Origin: Pseudomonas chlororaphis subsp. chlororaphis
Lineage (GTDB): Bacteria; Pseudomonadota; Gammaproteobacteria; Pseudomonadales; Pseudomonadaceae
Assembly (NCBI RefSeq): GCF_003945765.1
Contig: NZ_CP027712.1
Coordinates: 1,240,001 to 1,304,000, forward strand
DNA length: 64,000 nucleotides
Direction of reading: 5' to 3'
Positions 28,160-36,024 of the stretch are shown piece after piece; position 1 is the first letter of the stretch, and each line of letters opens with the position of its first letter. The position numbers were made by a program, and so were the translations under genes. Under the pieces are notes generated by a model that was given only the letters and a program-made list of their open reading frames with translations, was not told where the DNA came from and did not search any database.

Positions 28160-29659
28160 ATGAGCGACCTACAACTCGACCAGGCCCTGCAACAGGAAGA
28201 AAACACCCTGATCGCCCTGCGCAAGGAAAAGCTTGCTGCCGAGCGCGCCAAGGGCAATGCCTTCCCGAACGACTTCCGCCGCGACAACTACTGCAACGAC
28301 CTGCAGAAGCAATACGCGGACAAGACCAAGGAAGAGCTGGCCGAGGCTGCAATCCCGGTCAAGGTTGCCGGTCGCATCATGCTCAACCGTGGCTCGTTCA
28401 TGGTGATCCAGGACATGACCGGGCGGATCCAGGTCTACGTCAACCGCAAGACCCTGCCGGAAGAAACCCTGGACGCGGTCAAGACCTGGGACCTGGGCGA
28501 CATCATCGCCGCCGAAGGCACCCTGGCCCGTTCCGGCAAGGGCGACCTGTACGTCGAGATGACCCAGGTACGCCTGCTGACCAAGTCGCTGCGTCCGCTG
28601 CCGGACAAGCACCACGGCCTGACCGACACCGAGCAGCGCTATCGCCAGCGCTACGTCGACCTGATCGTCAACGAAGACGTACGCGAAACCTTCCGCGTAC
28701 GTTCGCAAGTCATCGCCCATATCCGCAGCTTCCTGATGAAGCGTGATTTCCTGGAAGTGGAAACGCCGATGCTGCAGACCATTCCCGGCGGTGCGGCGGC
28801 CAAGCCGTTCGAGACCCACCACAACGCCCTGGACATGGAAATGTTCCTGCGTATCGCCCCGGAGCTGTACCTCAAGCGCCTGGTGGTCGGTGGCTTCGAG
28901 AAAGTGTTCGAGATCAACCGCAACTTCCGTAACGAAGGCGTTTCGACCCGGCACAACCCTGAATTCACCATGTTGGAGTTCTACCAGGCCTACGCCGACT
29001 ACGAAGACAACATGGACCTGACCGAAGAACTGTTCCGCGAACTGGCGCAATTGGTCCTGGGCAGCACCGACGTGCCGTACGGCGACAAGGTGTTCCACTT
29101 CGGCGAGCCGTTCGCCCGCCTGTCGGTGTTCGACTCGATCCTCAAGTACAACCCCGAGCTGACCTTTGAGGACCTGAACGACATCGACAAGGCTCGCGCC
29201 ATCGCCAAGAAGGCCGGTGCCAAGGTGCTCGGCTTCGAAGGCCTGGGCAAGCTGCAGGTGATGATTTTCGAAGAGCTGGTCGAGCACAAGCTGGAGCAGC
29301 CGCACTTCATCACCCAGTACCCGTTCGAAGTCTCGCCGCTGGCCCGTCGCAACGACGAGAACCCGAACGTGACCGACCGTTTCGAGCTGTTCATCGGTGG
29401 CCGCGAAATCGCCAACGCCTACTCCGAGTTGAACGACGCGGAAGACCAGGCCGAGCGTTTCATGGCCCAGGTGGCCGACAAGGACGCCGGTGACGACGAA
29501 GCCATGCACTACGATGCCGACTTCGTTCGCGCCCTGGAGTACGGCATGCCGCCGACCGCCGGTGAAGGTATCGGCATCGACCGCCTGGTGATGCTGCTGA
29601 CCAACTCCCCGTCGATCCGCGACGTGATCCTGTTCCCGCACATGCGGCCGCAAGCGTAA
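28160..29659 (+). CDS. lysS: lysyl-tRNA synthetase, class II
   Basis: 499 residues, the normal LysS size. It charges tRNA-Lys. N-terminal OB-fold anticodon-binding domain (about 60-150, [20 protein letters not shown]), then the class II core: motif 1 around [16 protein letters not shown], motif 2 [11 protein letters not shown], motif 3 [13 protein letters not shown]. Ends before a strong terminator. Confidence 0.97.
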   Translation: MSDLQLDQALQQEENTLIALRKEKLAAERAKGNAFPNDFRRDNYCNDLQKQYADKTKEELAEAAIPVKVAGRIMLNRGSFMVIQDMTGRIQVYVNRKTLPEETLDAVKTWDLGDIIAAEGTLARSGKGDLYVEMTQVRLLTKSLRPLPDKHHGLTDTEQRYRQRYVDLIVNEDVRETFRVRSQVIAHIRSFLMKRDFLEVETPMLQTIPGGAAAKPFETHHNALDMEMFLRIAPELYLKRLVVGGFEKVFEINRNFRNEGVSTRHNPEFTMLEFYQAYADYEDNMDLTEELFRELAQLVLGSTDVPYGDKVFHFGEPFARLSVFDSILKYNPELTFEDLNDIDKARAIAKKAGAKVLGFEGLGKLQVMIFEELVEHKLEQPHFITQYPFEVSPLARRNDENPNVTDRFELFIGGREIANAYSELNDAEDQAERFMAQVADKDAGDDEAMHYDADFVRALEYGMPPTAGEGIGIDRLVMLLTNSPSIRDVILFPHMRPQA

Positions 29660-29670
29660 ATATGTTGAAT

Positions 29671-29699
29671 AAAAAGCCGCCGCTAACAGGCGGCTTTTT
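29671..29699. terminator. rho-independent terminator after lysS
   Basis: AAAAAGCCGCC, loop GCTAACA, GGCGGCTTTTT. An 11-bp stem if the A/T flanks are counted, with a T-run for the lysS direction. Confidence 0.93.
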
Positions 29700-29760
29700 A
29701 TTGTCTGTGTGGCACTGACGTACTGCTTTTTTCATTTTTTATGTGAGAGGAATACCTGTC

Positions 29761-30477
29761 GTGAACCGTGCAATTGCTCAAGAAGGTGCAGCTGGCATCG
29801 CCACTGCGGTCGCTGAAAGTGTTCAGTACCAAGGCCGCAAGGCCAGCCGACAGGGCAGTGAGCAACGTCGCCAGGATATTCTCGACGCGGCCATGCGCAT
29901 CGTCGTGCGCGATGGCGTGCGCGCCGTGCGTCATCGCGCGGTCGCCGCCGAAGCCGGTGTGCCGCTGTCGGCCACCACCTACTACTTCAAGGATATCGAT
30001 GACCTGCTCACCGATACCTTCGCCCAATACGTCGAGCGCAGCGCCGCCTTCATGGCCAAGCTGTGGGCCAACAACGAGGGCTTGCTGCGGGAGATGGTCG
30101 CCTATGGCGACGGCAGCCCGCAGTCCCGCGCGCAACTGGCCGATGACATTGCCCGTCTGACCGCCGATTACGTGCAGCGCCAACTGCACAACCGCCGCGA
30201 GCATCTGATGGCCGAGCAGGCGTTTCGCCAGGAAGCGCTGCTCAACCCGCGCCTGGCGCTGCTGGTGCGTTCCCACCAGCAGATCCTGCTGCAGGGCACC
30301 TGCCAGTTTTTCCAGGTATTGGGTTCCCGCGAGCCGCAACAGGATGCCAAAGTGTTGACGTCTATAATCGGACGGATGGAATATCAGGGCCTGCTCAACG
30401 GGGCAGAGCCTCTGGCCGACGAAGACATGCTGGGCATTCTGACCCGGTACATGCACCTGGTATTGGCCTCGGTGTGA
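29761..30477 (+). CDS. TetR-family transcriptional regulator
   Basis: 238 residues from GTG 29761, 8-9 nt after GAGAGGA; an upstream GTG at 29743 overlaps that RBS and is less likely. The HTH is typical: RRQDILDAAMRIVVRDGVRAVRHRAVAAEAGVPLSATTYYFKD (cut here by its key parts RHRAVAAEAG and TTYYFKD). A ligand-binding helical domain follows. The target and effector are unknown. Homologues occupy the place after lysS in P. aeruginosa. Confidence 0.87.
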   Translation: MNRAIAQEGAAGIATAVAESVQYQGRKASRQGSEQRRQDILDAAMRIVVRDGVRAVRHRAVAAEAGVPLSATTYYFKDIDDLLTDTFAQYVERSAAFMAKLWANNEGLLREMVAYGDGSPQSRAQLADDIARLTADYVQRQLHNRREHLMAEQAFRQEALLNPRLALLVRSHQQILLQGTCQFFQVLGSREPQQDAKVLTSIIGRMEYQGLLNGAEPLADEDMLGILTRYMHLVLASV

Positions 30478-30489
30478 TCCGCCCGCCCG

Positions 30490-30514
30490 AACGCAGGCTG
30501 CGCTAGCGGCTACG
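30490..30514. repeat. degenerate REP fragment (GTAGCCGCTGCCGCAGG class)
   Basis: CGCAGGCTGCGCTAGCGGCTAC resembles an eroded, half-deleted member of this class, just after the TetR gene. Confidence 0.45.
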
Positions 30515-30540
30515 GGTCGACTGCTGATAGGGAGTGTTGA

Positions 30541-31086
30541 ATGAAAGCCTGGCGCGTTGTGATCGCCTTGTCGTTCCTGCTGCTCAGCGGCTGCCTGGTG
30601 TCCTTCAAGGAACCCTTGCCGGCCGACCAGGCGGCGCCCGCGGCGCTGCTCGGCAAATGGACCAGCAAGAATGCCTGGGGCGAACCGCTCACCCTGCAAC
30701 TGAGCCGCATCGGCAACAACCGCTACAAGGCCGTCACTTCCGTCATGGCCAAGCCGCAGCAGCACGATACTTATGAGTTCACCGTTTCCCGCCACGGCAG
30801 CCGCTGGTATCTCTCGGCGGCGGTGCCCCAGGCGCTCGGTGGGCACTTCACCATCGCCGGTTTCGAGTTGACCGACGAACACGAGCTGGTGCTCTACCAG
30901 CTCGATCTCGAGCAGATCAATCAGGCCCGCGGGCAGAACGCCCTGCGGGGCGAACCGTTCGACACCAAGGACGGCGAGGGCGTGCTGATCGACAGCGCGC
31001 TGCCACAGGTTTTCGCCTATCTGGACGATCCCGCCAACTCCGACGTGTTCGTCGAGGCGGCGCGCTTCCAGCGGGCAGGCAAGTAA
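30541..31086 (+). CDS. lipoprotein of unknown function
   Basis: 181 residues. Lipoprotein signal with lipobox LLSGC (Cys19). The residue after Cys is Leu, so outer-membrane sorting is likely. The mature part (LLGKWTSKNAWGEPLTLQLSRIG) has a lipocalin/beta-rich look: alternating hydrophobics, GKW near the start. No family is recognised. It lies 33 bp before the DUF1704 gene and 63 bp after the TetR gene, on one strand, so an operon is possible. Confidence 0.8.
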   Translation: MKAWRVVIALSFLLLSGCLVSFKEPLPADQAAPAALLGKWTSKNAWGEPLTLQLSRIGNNRYKAVTSVMAKPQQHDTYEFTVSRHGSRWYLSAAVPQALGGHFTIAGFELTDEHELVLYQLDLEQINQARGQNALRGEPFDTKDGEGVLIDSALPQVFAYLDDPANSDVFVEAARFQRAGK

Positions 31087-31119
31087 ACGCAGTACAGACG
31101 TTTTAACGGGAGTTTTGGG

Positions 31120-32397
31120 GTGGACGATTACCAGCAGACGATACGCACCTTGTCCGATCGCATTGTGCTGGCACAGACGCCGATCCGCGTACTGGATGCG
31201 GTGAAGTGGGATGACAACATCCGCAAAGGTTTCCTCAAGGCCAAGGGCAAGGAAATGCCGGCGGTGGACCGCGCCTATTACGAAGGCCGGCCGCTGTCTT
31301 TCGACTCCAGCGCGGTGAAGCTGGAGTTCCAGAACATCGAGCGTGACATCACCCGCCAGCTGGGCCAGTTCAACCCGGTGGGGCAGATCATGCGGCGCAT
31401 GTGCAAGGAGTACCGCATGGTGGTGCGGATGCTCGAGGCCCGTGGCACCGAGGACTTCGGGCTGATTTCCCAGGAACTCTACGGCGCGGCCTCCGACGCC
31501 TTTCATGCCGGCGACCCGACCCTGGCCGACCTGGGCCTGATGCTCTCGGATTACCTGAACAATATCGACGGCCGTGGCGATCTCAAGGACGAACCCAAGA
31601 CCCTGAGCGCCAAGGAAGCGGTGAACCTGCTGCAAAGCCGGCTGAACAAGGTGTTCGGCGAGGCCGAGGAAACCATCCGGGTCTTCGAGTCCGATGGCAT
31701 AGTCGCGGACGCGGCGGCCGGCGCCGACTACATCAAGATCCGCGCCGACGCGCTGTTCAACGATCGCGATGTGCGCGCCCTGGAAGTCCACGAAGGCCTG
31801 GTCCACGTGGGCACAACCCTCAACGGCCTGAACCAGCCGATCTGCACCTTCCTGTCCAAGGGCCCGCCCTCGTCGACCGTGACCCAGGAAGGCCTGGCGA
31901 TCCTGATGGAGATCATTACCTTCGCCTCCTACCCGAGCCGTCTGCGCAAGCTGACCAACCGCACTCGCGCCATTCACATGGTGGAGGAGGGCGCGGACTT
32001 CATGCAGGTGTTCGAGTTCTTCCGCGAGCAGGGTTTCGAAATGGCCGAAAGTTATGGCAATGCCAGCCGGGTGTTCCGCGGTTCGGTGCCGACGGGCCTG
32101 CCATTCACCAAAGACTTGTCCTATCTCAAGGGCTTCATCATGGTTTACAACTACATTCAGTTGGCCGTGCGCAAGGGCAAGCTCGAGCAGATACCTTTGC
32201 TGTTCTGCGGCAAGACCACCCTGGAGGACATGCGGACCCTGCGCCAGTTGGTCGACGAAGGCCTGGTGGTGCCGCCCAAGTACCTGCCGGACCAGTTCCG
32301 CGACATGAACGCGCTGTCGGCCTGGATGTGCTTCTCCAACTTCCTCAATCACCTGAGCCTGGACCGGATCGAGGCGGATTACTCGAACATCCTCTGA
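31120..32397 (+). CDS. DUF1704 / 'QEGLA motif' metallopeptidase-like protein
   Basis: 425 residues, GTG start after GGGAG. Often labelled 'flavohemoglobin expression-modulating QEGLA motif protein'. The sequence shows HEGLVH at 224-229 (H-E-x-x-x-H) and Glu257 in QEGLA, the zinc-ligand pattern of the gluzincin-like DUF1704 family that also holds the eukaryotic tubulin tyrosine carboxypeptidase MATCAP. No signal peptide, so it is probably cytoplasmic. Bacterial substrate unknown. A peptidase role is inferred from motifs. Confidence 0.85.
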   Translation: MDDYQQTIRTLSDRIVLAQTPIRVLDAVKWDDNIRKGFLKAKGKEMPAVDRAYYEGRPLSFDSSAVKLEFQNIERDITRQLGQFNPVGQIMRRMCKEYRMVVRMLEARGTEDFGLISQELYGAASDAFHAGDPTLADLGLMLSDYLNNIDGRGDLKDEPKTLSAKEAVNLLQSRLNKVFGEAEETIRVFESDGIVADAAAGADYIKIRADALFNDRDVRALEVHEGLVHVGTTLNGLNQPICTFLSKGPPSSTVTQEGLAILMEIITFASYPSRLRKLTNRTRAIHMVEEGADFMQVFEFFREQGFEMAESYGNASRVFRGSVPTGLPFTKDLSYLKGFIMVYNYIQLAVRKGKLEQIPLLFCGKTTLEDMRTLRQLVDEGLVVPPKYLPDQFRDMNALSAWMCFSNFLNHLSLDRIEADYSNIL

Positions 32398-32405
32398 CGC
32401 ATACC

Positions 32406-32509
32406 CTGTAGGAGCGGCCGATCGACGTTAGATTGCCCGCGATAAAGGCGCCGCGGTTTTTCCGAGCCACCGCGCCATCGGTTATCGCGGGCAAGCCTCG
32501 CTCCTACGG
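32406..32509. repeat. REPIN with one elongated REP arm
   Basis: The right arm is the usual inverted GTAGGAGCGAGGCTTGCCCG copy. The left arm starts CTGTAGGAGCGGCCG and has TCGACG and GATTGCCCGCG in place of the short GAGGCTTGCCCGCG, so it is longer. The same elongated form recurs at 49196-49224. Confidence 0.85.
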
Positions 32510-32548
32510 AAGTATCCTTTTCATCCCCTGTCGCGAGGCTTCAAACGG

Positions 32549-33466
32549 ATGCGAGTCCTCAGCATTGTCTGCCTGCTGCTGACCCTGAGCGGTTGCAGCT
32601 CGCTGCTGTTCTATCCCGAGCGGGGCCTGCCGTTCACCCCGGACAAGGCCAGGCTCGACTACCGCGACGTCACCCTGACCACCGCCGACGGTACGCGCTT
32701 GCACGGCTGGTGGCTGCCGGCCAAGGCCGGGGTGCCGGTCAAGGGCACGGTGCTGCACCTGCACGGCAATGGCGGCAACCTGTCCGGGCACCTCGGCGGC
32801 AGCTGGTGGTTGCCGGAGCAGGGCTACCAGGTGCTGCTGGTGGACTACCGTGGCTACGGGGTGTCGCAAGGCAAACCGAGCCTGCCGGCGATCTACCAGG
32901 ACGTCGACGCGGCCTTCCAGTGGCTGGACCGGGCGCCCGAGGTCCAGGGCAAGCCGCTGATTGTCCTGGGCCAGAGCCTGGGCGGCGCCCTGGCCATCCA
33001 CTATCTGGTGGAACAGCACCCGGAGCGCCAGCGCCAGCTCAAGGCCATAGTCTTCGACGGGGTGCCGGCCAGTTACCGCGAGGTGGGTCGTTTTGCCCTG
33101 AGTACGTCCTGGATGACCTGGCCGTTCCAGGTGCCGCTGTCCTGGCTGGTGCCGGATGGCGACAGTGCGATCAAGGCCATCGCGCGCCTGGATGGCGTGC
33201 CCAAGCTGATCTACCACAGCATCGACGATTCCCTCGTACCGCTTTCCAACGGCATCCGTCTGTATCAAGCTGCGCCCCCGCCCAGGGTGCTGCAGCTGAC
33301 CCGAGGCGGTCATGTGCAGACCTTCGCCGACCCGGTCTGGCGCCAGGTGATGTTGCGTTACCTTGAGGACCCGCAGCATTTCAACGGCCTGCGCCGCCTG
33401 GGCGAAATCCCCAATTACCCCACACCTTTGAATCCAGTCGTAGAACCTCCAGAGAGTCCGCAATGA
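32549..33466 (+). CDS. alpha/beta hydrolase, lipoprotein (BEM46/ABHD13-like)
   Basis: 305 residues. Lipobox LSGC gives Cys16. The alpha/beta hydrolase fold shows the oxyanion segment HLHGNGGN, DYRGYG, nucleophile Ser in GQSLGG, a late Asp in HSIDDSLVP and His in RGGHVQTF. This is the membrane-bound BEM46/YfhR-type serine hydrolase family of unknown substrate. The C-terminal 25 residues are Pro-rich. Its stop overlaps the following gene by ATGA. Confidence 0.85.
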   Translation: MRVLSIVCLLLTLSGCSSLLFYPERGLPFTPDKARLDYRDVTLTTADGTRLHGWWLPAKAGVPVKGTVLHLHGNGGNLSGHLGGSWWLPEQGYQVLLVDYRGYGVSQGKPSLPAIYQDVDAAFQWLDRAPEVQGKPLIVLGQSLGGALAIHYLVEQHPERQRQLKAIVFDGVPASYREVGRFALSTSWMTWPFQVPLSWLVPDGDSAIKAIARLDGVPKLIYHSIDDSLVPLSNGIRLYQAAPPPRVLQLTRGGHVQTFADPVWRQVMLRYLEDPQHFNGLRRLGEIPNYPTPLNPVVEPPESPQ

Positions 33467-33789
33467 GCGAAGAACGTAACGCCATCCCCCTGATCATCAC
33501 CGGTATCTGCAGCATCCTCGGCACCGTGGCGTGCCTGTGGTACTACGGCTACCTGCATTTCGCCAAGCCGGAGGATGCGCTGCTGCTCAACGATTTCACC
33601 ATGCTCAAGACCGTGCCCGGCGAAGACTACAAGGTGTCCCTGGAGCCGGCGGCCGAGGTGGCGCAATGCATCGATGGCGTGCTGGTGCTGTTCGACACCG
33701 AGCAGAAGGGGCTGACGGGCGTGCTGATCAACAACAAGAAGCGCGCCGTGCGCTGCATGGGCCAGGAAACCCCGAAGCTGGAGCAGTGA
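33463..33789 (+). CDS. small single-span membrane protein, unknown
   Basis: 108 residues with one transmembrane helix (about 8-30) and a soluble C-terminal domain with two Cys (AQCIDGVLVLFDTEQ, VRCMGQE). The 4-nt overlap with the hydrolase gene implies coupled translation and perhaps joint function at the envelope. Family not recognised. Confidence 0.75.
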   Translation: MSEERNAIPLIITGICSILGTVACLWYYGYLHFAKPEDALLLNDFTMLKTVPGEDYKVSLEPAAEVAQCIDGVLVLFDTEQKGLTGVLINNKKRAVRCMGQETPKLEQ

Positions 33790-33831
33790 CCGGTCGGCAT
33801 GCCAGCGCAAGCCGCGATCCGGTTGCCGGAT

Positions 33832-33864
33832 AAAAAAGCCCCGCCGGTCAAGGCGGGGCTTTTT
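33832..33864. terminator. bidirectional terminator between convergent genes
   Basis: AAAAAAGCCCCGCC, loop GGTCAA, GGCGGGGCTTTTT. It serves the hydrolase operon on the plus strand and lptF on the minus strand. Confidence 0.93.
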
Positions 33865-33897
33865 ATTGGCTGCGCGGTTTATCGCGCGGGGCCGGGC

Positions 33898-34686
33898 TTA
33901 GTTGGCGCTGATGGCCGAACGTGGCGCGACCGGCTGGTTGTCGTTGGAAATGGTCACTTCCACGCGACGGTTCATGGCGCGCCCGGAAACACTGCCGTTG
34001 TTGGCAACCGGATATTCCTTGCCATAACCCTGGGCGACGATGCGTGCCGGATCGACACCCATCTTGATCAGGGCGACCTGTACCGAAGTGGCGCGACGCT
34101 CGGACAGCGACTGGTTGTAGGCCGCGCTGCCGGTGCTGTCGGTGTAGCCCTCGACTATCACTTTGCGATCAGGGTTGTCGCGCAGGAACTGCGCCAGCTT
34201 GTTGATGTTGACCAGGCCGCTGGATTTCAGGTCGGCCTTGTTGGTGGCGAACAGTACGTCACCGAAGGTCACCAGCGTACCGCGGTCGGTCTGCTTGGCG
34301 TTGAGGCTCGATTGCAGTTGCTTGATCTGTGCGTCACGGGCATCCAGAAGCGCCTTGGCGCGCTGGTCGCCGGCGTCCTTGAGCTGGGTTTCCGCGGTGC
34401 GCAGGGCGATGGTCTGCTTGGCCACTTCAATCCGCTGGTTGGTCAGGTAGGCCAGTTGGTCGACCTTCTTTTCGTCCTCCTTGTTCAGGTAGGCCTTGTC
34501 GGCCTTGTCCAGCCATTCGCTGGCGTCCTTGGTCTCCAGGGCCGCCACCTTGGTGGCCTGCGGGTTGGTCTGCAGGGCGGAGTAGTTGGTCCGGGCGTTT
34601 TCCAGGTTGGCGTTAGGCGGGGTGGAGCATGCCGCCAGCGCTACGCTCAGGGCCAACAGGGCAGGGATCATCAGTTGTTTGCGCAT
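33898..34686 (-). CDS. lptF: OmpA-like outer-membrane lipoprotein LptF
   Basis: 262 residues, the size of P. aeruginosa lipotoxin F (PA3692). Lipobox LAAC (Cys20); DUF4398-like helical N-terminal half (about 25-130); OmpA_C peptidoglycan-binding domain (about 137-255) with VEGYTDSTGSAAYNQSLSERRA and the conserved NRRVEV. It anchors outer membrane to peptidoglycan and in P. aeruginosa supports survival under envelope stress. Cotranscribed with the DUF4398 lipoprotein gene just upstream. Confidence 0.9.
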   Translation of the reverse strand: MRKQLMIPALLALSVALAACSTPPNANLENARTNYSALQTNPQATKVAALETKDASEWLDKADKAYLNKEDEKKVDQLAYLTNQRIEVAKQTIALRTAETQLKDAGDQRAKALLDARDAQIKQLQSSLNAKQTDRGTLVTFGDVLFATNKADLKSSGLVNINKLAQFLRDNPDRKVIVEGYTDSTGSAAYNQSLSERRATSVQVALIKMGVDPARIVAQGYGKEYPVANNGSVSGRAMNRRVEVTISNDNQPVAPRSAISAN

Positions 34687-34739
34687 AATGGTTTCGTCCT
34701 TTTATCGATTGCGAATACGTGGGAATCGGCGCCCGCGGC

Positions 34740-35153
34740 TCATTGCACGCTGCGCATGCCTTCCTGACGTAGTTCCTGAACGCCTTTCTGAGAGTCCTTC
34801 AATGCCTGTTCGGCCTTGGCTGCCTGAGCCTTGCGCTCGGCGACGCGGGCGTCCCATTCGGCCTGCTCGGCCAGACGCCGGGCTTCGTCGTAGTTCTTGT
34901 CGTGCATGGCGAGCTCGGCTTGCTTGAGCTTGTCCTGAGCCGATTTCATTTCCACCGCGGCAAATTCGGTACCGCCTGCGCTGACTGCGCTGTTGACCGC
35001 AGATTGCGTCACCGCGTATTGCTCGCTTGGCGGATTACCGGCGCAACCGGCCAGGACCAGGCTGCTACCGAGAGCCAGCGCGGCCAGTTTCAGCCCGCGC
35101 AGAGAGGTTGACGAGGATTTGGCAGTGCTGATCTTCATGGTCTTCAACTCCAT
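34740..35153 (-). CDS. DUF4398 lipoprotein
   Basis: 137 residues from ATG 35153, which follows AGGAG by 7 nt; longer upstream readings lack a RBS. Lipobox LVLAGC, then SEQYAVTQSAV and a long Glu/Lys/Ala helix (ARRLAEQAEWDARVAERKAQ) predicted to be coiled coil. It is the partner of lptF, as in P. aeruginosa, where both respond to AlgU. Role: structural envelope lipoprotein, inferred. Confidence 0.86.
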   Translation of the reverse strand: MELKTMKISTAKSSSTSLRGLKLAALALGSSLVLAGCAGNPPSEQYAVTQSAVNSAVSAGGTEFAAVEMKSAQDKLKQAELAMHDKNYDEARRLAEQAEWDARVAERKAQAAKAEQALKDSQKGVQELRQEGMRSVQ

Positions 35154-35268
35154 TGGATAACTCCTGAAAAACATCAAAATCCATCCCGGTTCCGACGCCG
35201 TAACGCTGAGTGACGACAAGGCTGGGGGCGTTGAAAATGAAACGGCCGTTCCAGTGATGGTTATTGGC

Positions 35269-35296
35269 TGTGACCCGAGGCTTTTTTGAATAGTTC
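35269..35296 (-). promoter_or_regulatory. weak AlgU/sigma-E-like promoter candidate
   Basis: On the minus strand GAACTA, 17 nt, TCACA lies about 116 nt before the DUF4398 start. It resembles GAACTT-N16/17-TCTGA with three mismatches in total. Supported mainly by the known AlgU control of the P. aeruginosa orthologues. Confidence 0.3.
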
Positions 35297-35378
35297 AGAG
35301 AAGATGGCCTATCGCCCGGAAATTTCCTGACTGTGTGGACAAGGCTCTAAATAAGGAACTTTTGCCGTGCGCAGGGGT

Positions 35379-35404
35379 ACTCCTGACCCGATCCGGGGTC
35401 AGGA
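35379..35404. other. stem-loop in intergenic region
   Basis: TCCTGACCC and GGGTCAGGA pair around GATCCG (9-bp stem) without a T-run, between the 114-residue unknown protein gene and the lptF operon. It may be an mRNA 3' hairpin for the former. The remainder of the 285-bp gap shows only the weak promoter candidate. Confidence 0.5.
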
Positions 35405-35439
35405 ATAACGCTCTTATCGGTGAGAAATGCAGGCGTGGA

Positions 35440-35784
35440 TCAGTGTTTCTGCTCGTCTGCCTGAGCCGACAGATCGTGCAGATAACGCCGCGACAGGGCG
35501 AGAAAACGCGGGGTAGGGCCGATGTCTTCGTAGAGTGGATCGCCTTCTTCGTCGGTGGCGACCACATGCTGGCCCTGGACATAAGGGAAGCTGGTCTCGA
35601 GTTCCTCCAGGGCGGCCCCGATCAGCTCGCCGAGCAGTTCCTCGGTCCGGCGCTTGGGGTACATCTCGGAAATCGCCGCCAGGCGTGCGGCGGCTTCGAC
35701 ATCCAGATAGATCGTGTAGCCGGTCTGGGTCAGGCGACCCTTGGCGTTTTCTTCCCAGTGTTGCGCGAGCTCACGGATTTTCAT
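35440..35784 (-). CDS. conserved hypothetical protein
   Basis: 114 residues from ATG 35784 (GAGG 5 nt upstream). The N-terminus MKIRELAQHWEENAKG and the middle YLDVEAAARLAAISEMYPKR look like a small helical protein, with a ribbon-helix-helix-like pattern possible (beta strand TGYTIYLDVEA then two helices). Databases sometimes call this family a 'pilin assembly' or 'type 1 pili tip component'; nothing nearby supports pili. It is divergent from ppc. Confidence 0.75.
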   Translation of the reverse strand: MKIRELAQHWEENAKGRLTQTGYTIYLDVEAAARLAAISEMYPKRRTEELLGELIGAALEELETSFPYVQGQHVVATDEEGDPLYEDIGPTPRFLALSRRYLHDLSAQADEQKH

Positions 35785-36024
35785 GGCAACCTCAATGAAC
35801 ACCTGCTTGTGGCAGGGCTTGGTGAGTGACCGGCCTGTGCCGGCGCTAAGCCGTTGTGCGGCTTACTCTTGAGACTAGCTCCATCGTGCAAGGTTTAAAG
35901 GCGCTTCGTCGTGCACCGGCGTTGCCCGCAGCCGTTCGCGTCAAGACCGCCCTTGCTAATAGCCATGTGCTGGCGGCACTCTTGGGGCTTACCAGGAGCC
36001 CCGAGTCCGCTGGAGAACAGGTAG

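Noticed and set aside
29698-32352. 884-codon open frame on the minus strand opposite the TetR, lipoprotein and DUF1704 genes
   Set aside because: It spans three clear plus-strand genes plus their gaps and the lysS terminator; composition is that of an antisense shadow.
35356-35386. GGAACTT on the plus strand resembling an AlgU -35
   Set aside because: No matching -10 at 16-17 nt and no plus-strand gene downstream.
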